IMG/VR virus record: IMGVR_UViG_3300042346_000173
Span: 1 to 34,617 of that record
From: a virus
Length of the DNA stretch: 34,617 nt
Direction: 5' to 3' (one strand)
Positions within the stretch are counted from its first letter, which is position 1; every line of letters begins with the position of its first letter. The position numbers and the translations under genes were made by a program. The notes below the pieces were generated by a model. That model searched no databases. It worked only from the letters and a program-made list of their open reading frames with translations, and was not told the origin of the DNA. Of the stretch, positions 17,401 through 25,374 are shown piece after piece.

Positions 17401-19172
17401 GCAAAAGGCAAACGCAATTTGCCTGCTTCAGCCAAACGAGCAACATTGCCGTCAACATATTCGCCTTTAGGATTTTTACGCCAAATCTTGTTGTAGCGAC
17501 CAGTCAAAGCCCGTACCTGTCGAACATCAGGCATCTCCATAGAAAGATTTGCTAACTCTGAAACAAGTGTTGGGCCACCAAAAACAGCGTTGGCTATCTG
17601 CCCGTTTTGTTGAGCGACACCCATAAACATATTTCCATCATCAAGTTGACCATCAACACTTGCCCCATATTTTCGAGAATTCTCAACATAGCCTCTAAAC
17701 GAATTTCTTACAGCACTAGCAACATCAGGGTCAACACCATTATCAATCCATGATTGAACAATTAAATCATTAAACTCATCGTAAATTGCTTTGCGAGCCG
17801 TAGGTGTAGCACTAGGCCCAGCCATCGCATCAAGCGCACGATCCAAAAAACGAACACGAACATTTTGATCGGTTAACGAAACTTTCATCCAACGATCAAT
17901 GTCGTTAATTGTGCGCCCGACATCACGAGGGTTTTCTGAACCAAAATCAATGACTGTGCCTTGTGGCCGCAACTCAAAAGCGCGAGCGGTTAAACGCCCT
18001 GCTTTGTTTCCAAATTTAGTACTTTCAAACGAACCAACCAAATTATCTATCACTTTGACACGTCGAGCATTAGATAAACCAAACAACCTTGTTCCAGGCA
18101 TAACAGTACGAGTAACACCCAATTTGGGTTTACCTAAAATGTCAACTAAAACTTCTTCTACTTCGGCAGTCGAAGCAGCGTTGCGTAACCGTTGAACCGT
18201 GTCAGGGTAAACTTTGTCGCCAATAAGTTTGCGCACAGCATCAGCGGTATCGGCTTCTACAAGTCTGTCAATAAGGCGCAAACCTTTGTCTGATCCTAAA
18301 AATTTGTTTGCCGTAGCCGCATCAACTGTTTGGCCGATAATACCCGCCGCTACACGTGCGGCCCGCAGTTCTTCACCTGTCATTTCAGACATTTTGATTG
18401 CGGTGCCTTTGCCACGTATAATGTCCAAGCTTCTGTCAACTCCTTTTAAGACATCGCTTGCGCCTTGTGCTTCAGCCGCAACTTTTACAGCACCAGCAGC
18501 CTGTTTGAACCCAGGGGCAATAGGTACAGCAATCGTTAAAGCACCATCAACAAAACCTGACATCAAGTTGTATGCGCGAGAACCTTCGGTTAAAACTGTG
18601 CCAGCCAAACCACGGCCAATAGTCCAAGCATGACCACCAGTAGTTGTGCCACGATAATTTTGTACCCGTTTAGTTTGGAACTGTTTTGCTTCGCCACCTA
18701 AAAAGAAACCATCACCGGCTTGTTCATCGTTTTTGATTAGACTGCCAAGATCGGTTGAAATAAACCATCCGTCAATACCGTCAGGGTTGTCGGAGAAAAT
18801 TTGTGCTGCGGCACCTTGAAGTGTTTGGATAGGCAAATCCATAGCCGCAAATGTGTATCGACTAGCTGTTTTAACTCTATCGTAAATGTTTCTTTGAAAC
18901 CAATTTTTTTTAGGTTTCAACGCATCGGGTTGTTGGTTAAGTTTTAATGCCGTTGTACTAGCAATATCTTTAAGTTGTTCATCAGGCAAACCTGCTTGTG
19001 CTGATGATAAAACAGCACCTGCTGGTAATTGCGGATTATTGCGGTAGATTTCGCCTACACGCGCAGCAAGTTGCGGCGTGGCTTGTGTAACAAAAGTGTT
19101 TAATCGGTTTTGTTCTTCAACAAGTTGCTTGTAAACAATTTCTTGTTCTTTTAACGATAATGGTACAGGCAT
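14466..19172 (-). CDS. Giant virion protein, probable ejection/core protein (1568 aa)
   Basis: The largest gene in the window, encoding 1568 residues. The first 50 residues are helical with a Gln-rich stretch. A moderately hydrophobic, Ala-rich part follows at about 200-250 (VDGALTIAVPIAPGFKQAAG), and then long alpha-helical, charged regions. I find no lysozyme, peptidase or transglycosylase motif. In short-tailed phages such large proteins are packed inside the head and ejected to make a channel through the envelope. A tape measure is possible, but the gene is next to the portal rather than among tail genes, and no tail tube gene is seen. Overlapping start/stop junctions on both sides. Confidence 0.55.
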   Translation of the reverse strand: MPVPLSLKEQEIVYKQLVEEQNRLNTFVTQATPQLAARVGEIYRNNPQLPAGAVLSSAQAGLPDEQLKDIASTTALKLNQQPDALKPKKNWFQRNIYDRVKTASRYTFAAMDLPIQTLQGAAAQIFSDNPDGIDGWFISTDLGSLIKNDEQAGDGFFLGGEAKQFQTKRVQNYRGTTTGGHAWTIGRGLAGTVLTEGSRAYNLMSGFVDGALTIAVPIAPGFKQAAGAVKVAAEAQGASDVLKGVDRSLDIIRGKGTAIKMSEMTGEELRAARVAAGIIGQTVDAATANKFLGSDKGLRLIDRLVEADTADAVRKLIGDKVYPDTVQRLRNAASTAEVEEVLVDILGKPKLGVTRTVMPGTRLFGLSNARRVKVIDNLVGSFESTKFGNKAGRLTARAFELRPQGTVIDFGSENPRDVGRTINDIDRWMKVSLTDQNVRVRFLDRALDAMAGPSATPTARKAIYDEFNDLIVQSWIDNGVDPDVASAVRNSFRGYVENSRKYGASVDGQLDDGNMFMGVAQQNGQIANAVFGGPTLVSELANLSMEMPDVRQVRALTGRYNKIWRKNPKGEYVDGNVARLAEAGKLRLPFAAIVGFQEEFFKKIILATGGYTVRNLAEGQISLALSQKPVTSVFRHPLQHMQWSAHRWLGGKIGRKGIGDIRGELFDEAINGMEDYRKATGVAVTGHYSDPSYPTKMSRRSGTFEDVKRYEAPESKVVEAHGDQIGLLNADPLVRRIALGDTDDQLINYIRTDPDGQKWFRDQQDYHVNGRSVWDRDANNGRGGWSGKVSIDLNDDHNLRLLLDNYRARFNVNVGGHDSLRIAVSTGLLPPQTISARTFGWDSSFRGTVQEIPVNPSRKNSRIMTVRVDANDENIVRPFAFKDGESTKELQNLLARTDIYNDPNIAQVMAHEVRVSADLGKRGFKENWDNTMDRFFGFMSRKPTAYIERAPAFKQRYYSWAVDELATSLSPADLDTLIANVTRKAADAGISPSDYVGDSADFGDMVSRLFRPSRPVVGDRWQKLLDLQANPSRLDGTLSLDDVDEFAKGAALDDLSKMLYDSSERNNLIDVARIVIPFGQAQAEFFRRISRIYTVETGGIPLPNLNALRKTQLIVDRGQEADPDGDGRGFFYTDPQTGEWSFDYPFSQGFTHLATSIIGGGPGVKSTLQAPVKGVLMGLDVKPGLGPVAQISASALLKDIPQTDFIKSIILPYGEIDVKGEGGTFQALLNTAMPAWFKKVEQGFFSSPESADTFGNTFMETYQALATTTKYDLTTDDGRDQLYEDTINKARFLTVLRGIGQFLGPSRPTNKFTVETKQGDVAVNLLSMELRKLQLEDYDSAIPRFLDTYGEDVFVYLSGKTKAVYGGLQASKQFGDFERANPALFRKYSGVAGFFVEGGTDLDWQVYSRQLEKGQRERLTPQETLEAAQKYAAYSQYRQVQDLVGPYPNAEQKQYLRDFREYLGEMYPGFTTGTFDPNKLKTQIDELTRAVNDPSLADNDIAEAARQYLQTREAVLVEATNRGLSGIDRSKNAADLRGYLREYAVTLKEQYPNFARMYDRLLLQEVDE

Positions 19173-19537
19173 TACTGCCCGCCGTCACGCAACGCATTTA
19201 TCAAATTCTGTAAATCTGGGTTTGGGTACATCGTATTCAAATAAACAAGTTTGTTTAACACGTCGTCTGCTGGTTCAATTACTGGCATAATGTTTGCACC
19301 CATAGCGTTAGGGCCTGCCCCAAAGTTTGCGCCTGCCGTGATTGGTTCGTTAGGTCGTGCTGTTGGTGCTGTTAACGGTGTCAATGTGCCTGGTGCTGTT
19401 CGTGGTCGTTTTTGCACCGGTGACGGAACTGTTGTCGGTGATTGGCCCATTGGTACGGCTTCTTGTGCGCGTTGTTGCGCTAAACGTTGACCGTACTGTT
19501 GGTTTGATGCCGTAGAGATTGGAAGTTTTTCAGCCAT
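19172..19537 (-). CDS. Pro/Ala-rich small protein (121 aa)
   Basis: The N-terminal 40 residues are Gln-rich (NQQYGQRLAQQRAQEA), the middle is Pro/Thr-rich and probably disordered (about 35-75), and the last 35 residues form a helix (DDVLNKLVYLNTMYPNPDLQ). It is encoded between portal and the giant protein with an end-to-start overlap. A portal-associated or assembly-chaperone role would fit, but no family is recognised. Confidence 0.5.
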   Translation of the reverse strand: MAEKLPISTASNQQYGQRLAQQRAQEAVPMGQSPTTVPSPVQKRPRTAPGTLTPLTAPTARPNEPITAGANFGAGPNAMGANIMPVIEPADDVLNKLVYLNTMYPNPDLQNLINALRDGGQ

Positions 19538-21292
19538 TTATGCCCCTAGTTGTGCTAATAGTGCCTCGATAGGTAATGGCCCTGCCGGACCTGCTACTGG
19601 TGCTTCTGCACCCATTCCTGGTAACGCTAAACCTGGCATTGTTTCTGGTGCGCCTGCCGGCATTGCTTGTGCTTGTCGGTCTTGTGCGCGTTGCTGTGTG
19701 CGTCGAACCGCTTCGTAAAGCGTAACGTCTTGTTCCAACACAAGTTTGGTGAGATAAGCAAGATCGTCTGGTTGGTATGGGCCTTGCGGGTTTACTGCCT
19801 GCTGTTGAATAGATGACAGCAACGCAGATTCTACGCCTTCTGCGATGATGCGGTCGTGTTCAAATTCTGGGTCAGAGATTAGCGGGTCGGCTTCTCGTGC
19901 TGATTCTTTTGACATTAGACCTGTGCCGAGGCGTTGCCCCAAACCAATAATTAGATTGTTTACGTCTGATCCTGCTGCCGAATATGAAACATAGTGGAAG
20001 TCTGTTTGCCAAACTTTGTTCGGTGTGTATGATTCTTGTCCGACCGATGATCGTGACGGGATGAAGAACGTTTTTGTTGCTTCACCCCAATACGCTTTTT
20101 CTAGGGCAATAGCGATTTTATCTTCGTGAAGTAGAGAGTTTGCAAAAACTTCTTGGGCTTCTTGAACACGGTAATCAACGGTTGCTGATAGGACTGCTTC
20201 GCCTCGGCGACCGGTACGGATGTTTGTTGCCGATTCGCCACCGAACTCTGCTGGGATAGCACCCTCAAGTCGTTCTTGGCGTTCAAGTCTGTCTAACGCT
20301 GTATCGGTTTTGTAGCCTGGGTTTAGTTGCAACTGTTGAATGTCGCCACCTTTGACAACACCGAGTACACCGTTTTTGCCGTCAGCCATCTGAAGTATTT
20401 CAGGGTTCTCACCTGGTCGTGCGATCAGGTATTCTTCAGGGAAAATGCCGCGCTCGATAGCGATCTCTGTTAACGCCTGAAGGCGAGCGCGAGTGTAATA
20501 CATGCCGAGGATGCCATCAAATTGTCCTCGTTGCTTATCTAAAGTGATTCGTTTCGGTACGACAGCGAGTGGCATACCTGTACGGTTCGGGATGCCTTCC
20601 AACATGATTGCTTCTAATCCTGCGCGTTCGGATTGTGAAAGCGCCGGGTTATCTTCGGCACCTAGTACGACGAGTTGTAGTGATTCGTCTGAAACATATT
20701 CGAGCATTGTGTAGCGTGAATCGGAGTCAACTCTGCCGAAACGTAACTGGTTGCCTACAAGATCACCGTAGTTTCGTAGCAGAAAGTTTGCTGTTACCCG
20801 TGACGTGAAAATACAGTTCTCTGGTACTACATCATCTTCGTCTGTTGGTGCAGCGAAGGTGTCTAACGGGTTGCGTACAACCCATTTTGGTGTGAGGGTA
20901 CCGAAATCTGGTTTAAGGAAAACAGGGCTTGACGAGTAGGCGAGTAGGTGTCGGGCGCGGCGACGTAGTTTCATTTGCATACGGTTTTCATCCCAGAAAC
21001 CGAGCAACGCTTTTTTGCGCATACGAGCATACTTTTTGGATAGTTCACTACCTTCACGCACAGGTGGGAAGAACGGTGATGGCATTGTGCTAGATACACG
21101 CATCGACATCTGATCCAAGCCTTGTACAAGGAGGTTTGCTACGTTTGTTTTGGCGTTACGGTCCAATTCGTTTAACGGTACGATGACGTCACCGTTTGCT
21201 AGATCGCGGACACGGCGCATCTGTTCGTGGACAGGACCGAGTGCAAGTCGGCGCTGATGATAAAGTTCTACGATTTCGTCTAAAGAGCGCAT
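19538..21292 (-). CDS. Portal protein (584 aa)
   Basis: It directly follows the large terminase, the usual order. The 584-residue protein has an N-terminal helical start (MRSLDEIVELYHQRRLALGP), a segment with a portal-typical pattern, LLVQGLDQMSMRVSSTMPSP (about 53-72), ARHLLAYSSSPVFLKPDFGT (about 112-131), a large mixed stem/wing region and a Pro/Ala/Met-rich, probably flexible C-terminus. The size fits portals of short-tailed phages. The start has no competing upstream ATG. Confidence 0.75.
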   Translation of the reverse strand: MRSLDEIVELYHQRRLALGPVHEQMRRVRDLANGDVIVPLNELDRNAKTNVANLLVQGLDQMSMRVSSTMPSPFFPPVREGSELSKKYARMRKKALLGFWDENRMQMKLRRRARHLLAYSSSPVFLKPDFGTLTPKWVVRNPLDTFAAPTDEDDVVPENCIFTSRVTANFLLRNYGDLVGNQLRFGRVDSDSRYTMLEYVSDESLQLVVLGAEDNPALSQSERAGLEAIMLEGIPNRTGMPLAVVPKRITLDKQRGQFDGILGMYYTRARLQALTEIAIERGIFPEEYLIARPGENPEILQMADGKNGVLGVVKGGDIQQLQLNPGYKTDTALDRLERQERLEGAIPAEFGGESATNIRTGRRGEAVLSATVDYRVQEAQEVFANSLLHEDKIAIALEKAYWGEATKTFFIPSRSSVGQESYTPNKVWQTDFHYVSYSAAGSDVNNLIIGLGQRLGTGLMSKESAREADPLISDPEFEHDRIIAEGVESALLSSIQQQAVNPQGPYQPDDLAYLTKLVLEQDVTLYEAVRRTQQRAQDRQAQAMPAGAPETMPGLALPGMGAEAPVAGPAGPLPIEALLAQLGA

Positions 21293-21317
21293 GTTATATG
21301 CGTGTCACAATATCATA

Positions 21318-23294
21318 TTAAATCCAAGATGGTCGCCACAGGCGTGGCGGCGCTTTAACAGGACCTAAAGAAGGCATGTGTAACTCGGCGAACCAATGCG
21401 CCATCACAAGGTCGGTGCCGTTCTTTTTGTTCCGAGTCCAAGACGTCATCTCCTCAATGAACGCCAACGTTTTCCAGTTTTCGCGCATAGTCGGCAACCT
21501 AACCTGACCGTTACGCCACAACGGTGGCAATAGGGCTTCCACACCCAGGTTTTCATCCAGTTTGTTCCGTGAAGTAGTGTGGGCTACTACCATCACACTA
21601 TGGAGAGCCTGCCACTTCCTAACGAAATCGTGAGCCAACAAGAACCGTTGCGCAGCGTTAACCTCAACAACCCAATGGGAGATCGGGTACCCCATCTCGA
21701 ACGACCTGTTTTGCCATGTCTCCATTACGCCGCCATACTCGCGGCTGCCGGTATCAAATCCTAAAAGTTCTTCGGCTGTTAAACGGGTTCGTTCAACATC
21801 AATCAAATATCTGAGATTGGTTTCAGGTTGATACAGCCACCATTGGATCGCCCAAAAGTTTGTTGGTGAGGGGTCAACTGTCGCTATAGAAATTATTGGT
21901 GGTTCAAGATGCAACGGAATATATCCCGGCCGTCTATCGTTATCGATACACCCTGGATACAGCACCCCGTCAGGACCCATGCCACCTGTTGCCCACACTC
22001 GTTCAATCAGATATGTGCCTGTAGCTAAATCTTGTTGCTGATACACGACCTCAAATTTTTGTGGGGTGCTATAGCGGATGTACGATAAATCTTTCCAAGA
22101 CAAACGGTACGGGTCCAACAAAGGTCCGTTAGGCCACGGCGGTGACGTAGTTTTTTTGCTGTCTTTACCGGTATCCAACTCCTCGTAGTATGCCTTGTAG
22201 ATGAGATGATGGTATTTGGATTTTTTTTCTGGTTCGACACCAGCCGACTTGTCGGTGACATCGGAACCGTCGTAGTTGTCCTCGAAATCTTCGTAAGTGA
22301 TTTTAGCGAGACAATGTGCGTACAGATCACCGGAACCCAAACGTTGCCCTATCACGGCCAACAGGCCACCTGGGTCGCATCGTGCTTCAGCCATCGTATC
22401 CCACCGTTCCAACAATTTGTCTCGCGCAACTGACTCTTTGCTGTTCTCTGAGGATGCCACGTCGTCAAACAAACACAGGTCGGCTCGATGACCGATGAAC
22501 TCTGAATCAATACCGTACGCCGAAACTGTCGGCTCTTTATTATCCAACCCACCCAACGATTCTTGTTCAACCACAAATTCTTCTGCCCGCCACAAAGCAC
22601 CAGACGACGAAGGCTTAAACCTGCCATAGTCGATAGATAGGCAAGCTTCAGCGTTCAAAGCCAACCCTTTCTCCACAAGAATCGCATCAGGTTCCAACGG
22701 AAACGGGCGTTCAAGGGTTTCTCGGATACGACGCGAATACTGTTTTGCCAAAGTCTGTGTAACCGATCCGATCAACACACGAATTTTACGGTTACGGACA
22801 ATCATCCACACCGCAACATCATGAAACAACGTCGATTTACCTGCGCCAGGCGGCACGTTCAAACAAACAAACTCTTTCTCCGGTGACTCCAACCATGCCA
22901 CAATCTTGTACGCCGCATCAACCTGCCACGGCGAAGGTACACGCCCCAGATAGCGTCTACGAAAATAATCGAAATCATCCAAAGCCCGCTGCGCCTCAGG
23001 ACACAACCTGTCAAACGGAATAACCGGCGGCAAATCAGCGACATCCATAACCTGTTTCCATTGATCGGCTTGAACACCACCCTCTTTTTTGCGTACCTTC
23101 CCCGAATCGATACGCGCCAACTCCAGATCGGCTTGCGCTACACGCCGTTTAGCATCCCATTTTTGTGCCGTGTTGTAATGTACCGCAGCGATCTTCGCCG
23201 CTTCTTTGATTGACATACCAGACGCCCGCGCCTGCCAGTATCGTGCCACATCTTGTGGCGGTACTTGGCGTCTCCCCGAACGGCCCGCTGGCAT
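21318..23294 (-). CDS. terL: Terminase large subunit with N-terminal HTH
   Basis: ATP-driven DNA packaging motor and nuclease, 658 residues. Walker A VPPGAGKST is at 147-155, Walker B LCLFDDV at 273-279, and a likely nuclease acidic residue lies in ATVDPS (Asp 474). The first 55 residues contain a helix-turn-helix of GMSIKEAAKIAAVHYNTAQK type (26-45), as in small terminase subunits or recombinase-type HTHs. No separate small terminase gene is seen next to it, so this domain could supply DNA recognition. The ATG overlaps the TAA of the upstream gene; the portal gene follows after a short gap. Confidence 0.9.
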   Translation of the reverse strand: MPAGRSGRRQVPPQDVARYWQARASGMSIKEAAKIAAVHYNTAQKWDAKRRVAQADLELARIDSGKVRKKEGGVQADQWKQVMDVADLPPVIPFDRLCPEAQRALDDFDYFRRRYLGRVPSPWQVDAAYKIVAWLESPEKEFVCLNVPPGAGKSTLFHDVAVWMIVRNRKIRVLIGSVTQTLAKQYSRRIRETLERPFPLEPDAILVEKGLALNAEACLSIDYGRFKPSSSGALWRAEEFVVEQESLGGLDNKEPTVSAYGIDSEFIGHRADLCLFDDVASSENSKESVARDKLLERWDTMAEARCDPGGLLAVIGQRLGSGDLYAHCLAKITYEDFEDNYDGSDVTDKSAGVEPEKKSKYHHLIYKAYYEELDTGKDSKKTTSPPWPNGPLLDPYRLSWKDLSYIRYSTPQKFEVVYQQQDLATGTYLIERVWATGGMGPDGVLYPGCIDNDRRPGYIPLHLEPPIISIATVDPSPTNFWAIQWWLYQPETNLRYLIDVERTRLTAEELLGFDTGSREYGGVMETWQNRSFEMGYPISHWVVEVNAAQRFLLAHDFVRKWQALHSVMVVAHTTSRNKLDENLGVEALLPPLWRNGQVRLPTMRENWKTLAFIEEMTSWTRNKKNGTDLVMAHWFAELHMPSLGPVKAPPRLWRPSWI

Positions 23295-24049
23295 TATTTC
23301 TTTTTAGGTGTCTTTGATTTATTTTTTGATTCCAGGGCGCGTGAAGTTTGACGTGCAACGTTTGTTGCCACAACCGTATTTAGAATTGTATCTACTTTTT
23401 TGCCTTGCTGTATTACCTTTTGGGATTCGGCTAATGCTCTACCTGCTCGAACCGACTCAACAGACTTCGATGTTTCAAACAACTTAAAATTTGTGGCAGC
23501 CAAATCCTTGCCCATTAGGTTTACTTGAGCAGTCTTGATTGGTGCGGTAGATGAACGAACTTCTCCAACTCCACGTAGAATTCCTTCACGCATACCAGTT
23601 ATTTCATTTTTGCCTAAACGAAGCGTTTTAGTTAAAGCGTTTCGTGTTACTGGAAGTGCTTTTGCTTTGTTTGCTGCGTTAACTGCTTTTACTGCGTATA
23701 AAGGTTTAACAAATGGTGCTACATATGATGCTGCTGATAATCCAACCATTGCTGCGTTAGATACAGAACGGTCTTTTGCAAAACGTTTAACATCGTTAAT
23801 CCCAGAAACTTCTTTAGCAACTGTGCGAGCAGTTTGATTTGACAAAACATTGCTCAATGGTCCTAAAAATGTTTTTGCTATTTTGCCTGTTACTGTGTCG
23901 ATTGCTTTGTTTTTGAAATTGTCAAGGTTACTACCAGAAGCATCTGACATAGTCAAATTAGGTTTCATACCACGATTACGAGAAACAGGTTTCTTTTTTG
24001 CCATATTCGATGTGGGTCGATTATTAGATTTAGGTTTGCGTACAGCCAT
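23294..24049 (-). CDS. Basic Ala/Lys-rich protein, first gene of the late block
   Basis: A basic protein, Lys/Arg-rich at both ends and Ala-rich in the middle (SAASYVAPFVKPLYAVKAVN at about 104-123). The end is a Lys tail, SKTPKKK. I prefer the ATG at 24049 (251 residues, MAVRKPKSNNRPTSN), because the ATG at 24094 lies inside a hairpin loop. No clear ribosome site is present; TATCAT six bases upstream of 24049 would also allow a leaderless start, which is common in actinobacteria. No family is recognised. Its place upstream of terL suggests a DNA-binding or head protein. Confidence 0.6.
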   Translation of the reverse strand: MAVRKPKSNNRPTSNMAKKKPVSRNRGMKPNLTMSDASGSNLDNFKNKAIDTVTGKIAKTFLGPLSNVLSNQTARTVAKEVSGINDVKRFAKDRSVSNAAMVGLSAASYVAPFVKPLYAVKAVNAANKAKALPVTRNALTKTLRLGKNEITGMREGILRGVGEVRSSTAPIKTAQVNLMGKDLAATNFKLFETSKSVESVRAGRALAESQKVIQQGKKVDTILNTVVATNVARQTSRALESKNKSKTPKKK

Positions 24050-24072
24050 ATACGTATGATACACTAACACCC

Positions 24073-24148
24073 GTTGGCGGGTACCGTTGAACATCCCTTA
24101 TTGGTTGGGGAAAGCTTCCGGACTCCCTACCCGCCAACATAATTTTTT
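24073..24148. repeat. Long-range inverted repeat, possible structured RNA or terminator
   Basis: GTTGGCGGGTA (24073-24083) and TACCCGCCAAC (24128-24138) are perfect 11-bp arms around 44 bases, which themselves contain GGAA-AGC-TTCC (24109-24119). On the plus strand the structure is followed by ATAA and TTTTTT (24143-24148), so it could end rightward transcripts. On the minus strand it would be the leader of the first late gene. The minus-strand reading has 7 bp of acceptor-like stem and a GTTCAAC stretch, but no tRNA can be folded. Confidence 0.75.
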
Positions 24149-24205
24149 CAAACAGTTGCAACAAACAAAACCATCTGATACCATCACACCACTAAACCAC
24201 GGCCG

Positions 24206-24272
24206 TACACCCCTTGCAAGGTGCGGGGCATCAACACCTGGGAACAGGGGTAGATGATCCTGTCATAGGATC
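24206..24272. repeat. Cluster of hairpins
   Basis: Three small hairpins occur within 67 bases: the palindrome CCTTGCAAGG (24212-24221) inside a possible CCCC/GGGG stem, CCTG-GGAA-CAGG (24237-24248) and GATCCT-GTCAT-AGGATC (24256-24272). Their density suggests a structured RNA or protein-binding region. No gene overlaps them. Confidence 0.6.
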
Positions 24273-24293
24273 AAGCAGCGTAACTAACGTCAA
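24265..24293 (-). promoter_or_regulatory. Possible leftward late promoter
   Basis: On the minus strand TTGACG (24293-24288), 17 bases, then TCCTAT (24270-24265). The -35 is good and the -10 is poor. The -10 overlaps the right arm of the GATCCT hairpin, which could act as an operator. It is placed where the virion block would need a promoter, but the evidence is weak. Confidence 0.3.
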
Positions 24294-24455
24294 CTAGTTA
24301 AACATGGTGTCGGCTAAAACAATGGCTAACGGCCACCAACTCGAAAGAGTGAAACGTGGGGGGAAGTACCTGTCGCACATACGTTTGACCTAGCGCACTC
24401 GCATACGCTCGCTTGCTCGCAGCGATGACCAGCACCCTTTGTCCACATGCCTCTT

Positions 24456-24483
24456 TTTTTGCCGTTTTTTTCTATGGCAAAAA
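24456..24483. repeat. T/A-rich inverted repeat
   Basis: TTTTTGCC (24456-24463) and GGCAAAAA (24476-24483) flank GTTTTTTTCTAT. It could act as a bidirectional terminator or as an easily unwound segment in an otherwise GC-rich stretch. Confidence 0.6.
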
Positions 24484-24626
24484 CTTGTCGGCCCACCACC
24501 CAAAGTGAACACAAAACCACACACAGAGACACACCCTTATACGTATCTATGGGGCCCCGCGCCTCGGCAGACCCCCGATCACCCGCCCCCCCGTGTGCGT
24601 CGCGTCGCGTTCGCAACCCGCACCAA

Positions 24627-24664
24627 TAGCGCGCCCATAAAGCCCATTATGTTAAGTAGCGCGC
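24627..24664. repeat. Paired TAGCGCGC octamers
   Basis: TAGCGCGC occurs at 24627-24634 and 24657-24664, thirty bases apart (about three helical turns), and its reverse complement GCGCGCTA lies at 24889-24896, overlapping the first start region of the early block. The spacing suggests binding sites for one protein. Confidence 0.45.
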
Positions 24665-24831
24665 ACCCGCCCCCCGCTAGTTTCTTCTTCGGCACGTCAT
24701 CGGGGCATCGGCAACGCATCGCGGAGAGTTGCGACACGTTCGCGGGCGGTTCTTCGTAGTTTCGGGGCAACGGCGCCTAGTTGTGTTTGTGTTGTGTTGG
24801 GGTGGCCGCAAGGGTGGCTTGTTGGGGTTGT

Positions 24832-24860
24832 TTGACAAGTTGTTGCGGATAGTGTTTAAT
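24832..24860 (+). promoter_or_regulatory. Rightward early promoter
   Basis: TTGACA (24832-24837), exactly 17 bases, then TTTAAT (24855-24860). The first gene starts 54 bases after the -10. This is the best sigma-70-type promoter in the window and should drive the plus-strand block. Confidence 0.75.
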
Positions 24861-24868
24861 GGGTAGTG

Positions 24869-24887
24869 GATCATTAGACAAGTGATC
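24869..24887. promoter_or_regulatory. Possible operator near the early promoter start site
   Basis: GATCA and TGATC (24869-24873 and 24883-24887) form an interrupted inverted repeat with 9 bases between, just downstream of the expected transcription start. The location suits a repressor. No repressor gene is recognised in the window. Confidence 0.35.
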
Positions 24888-24913
24888 TGCGCGCTATGGG
24901 AGTGGCGCATATT

Positions 24914-25180
24914 ATGGCTAGATTATTGCGAGACAATGACGCGGTTAGATATCCGCGTGTTTATGGTAAGCGCGATGATGATGGGGGCGTTGTTGTTACG
25001 TTCACGTTCACTCAGTCGGTGGAGTTCGACGGGGCGGAGTTGGTCGGGTTATCTGATCGGGAGATCATCGAACGGGCGCGGGTTATGGCGGCGGCGGCGT
25101 ATGATTTTAACGCTAACGGCGGCGCGTATTTGTTGTTAGGTGATGCCGACGCCGATTTAGAGAATATGGGGGCGGAGTGA
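24914..25180 (+). CDS. Hypothetical early protein (88 aa)
   Basis: First gene of the early block. I choose ATG 24914 because GGGAG (24898-24902) lies 11 bases upstream; an in-frame ATG at 24896 overlaps that site. The protein begins MARLLRDNDAVRYPRVYGKR and continues with a beta-rich part (VVVTFTFTQSVEFDGAEL), then a helix (SDREIIERARVMAAAA) and an acidic end. The order suggests a small alpha/beta protein. No family is recognised. Its TGA overlaps the next ATG. Confidence 0.65.
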   Translation: MARLLRDNDAVRYPRVYGKRDDDGGVVVTFTFTQSVEFDGAELVGLSDREIIERARVMAAAAYDFNANGGAYLLLGDADADLENMGAE

Positions 25181-25374
25181 TGTTTAACGAGATCACGACG
25201 CTAAACGACGCGGTAGAGATCGATACCCAACGGGTGCAAATTGTTTTCGTTATCCCGTCTAATTTCGATGCGGAAAGTTTCATTGATGAATTAGTAGCGT
25301 GTTATTCGGAAATGAACCCGCACGACGCGCGGCTAGTTAGTTATGAATGGGCGCGGGGGGTAAATAATGTCTAA
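25180..25374 (+). CDS. Hypothetical early protein (64 aa)
   Basis: The ATG at 25180 overlaps the previous stop (TGATG); a GTG one codon earlier is also possible. The protein is MFNEITTLNDAVEIDTQRVQ, then IVFVIPSNFDAESFIDELVA and an end rich in charged and aromatic residues. The pattern is beta strand followed by an amphipathic helix. No family is recognised. It ends eight bases inside the next gene. Confidence 0.6.
   Translation: MFNEITTLNDAVEIDTQRVQIVFVIPSNFDAESFIDELVACYSEMNPHDARLVSYEWARGVNNV

Larger units (their letters stand above)
24050..24895. other. Non-coding control region between divergent blocks
   Basis: About 800 bases hold no credible gene. From left to right they hold an 11-bp inverted repeat with a six-T run, a hairpin cluster, a T-rich inverted repeat, a GC-rich stretch with C runs and paired TAGCGCGC octamers, and a clear rightward promoter. 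The late block leaves leftward and the early block rightward from here. An origin of replication is possible because an AT-rich inverted repeat sits among GC-rich DNA with short repeats, but no initiator gene or proven iterons are seen. Confidence 0.7.

Noticed and set aside
24073-24138. tRNA on the minus strand
   Set aside because: The acceptor-like stem is 11 bp, the T-arm cannot pair and no anticodon arm forms.
24304-24393. 29-codon plus-strand frame starting at ATG 24304
   Set aside because: Short, no ribosome site, no support from neighbours.
24326-24616. 96-codon minus-strand frame in the control region
   Set aside because: No ribosome site, no family pattern, and composition follows the GC-rich non-coding DNA.
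24439-24759. 106-codon plus-strand frame in the control region
   Set aside because: It reads through T and C homopolymers, with low protein likeness and no ribosome site.
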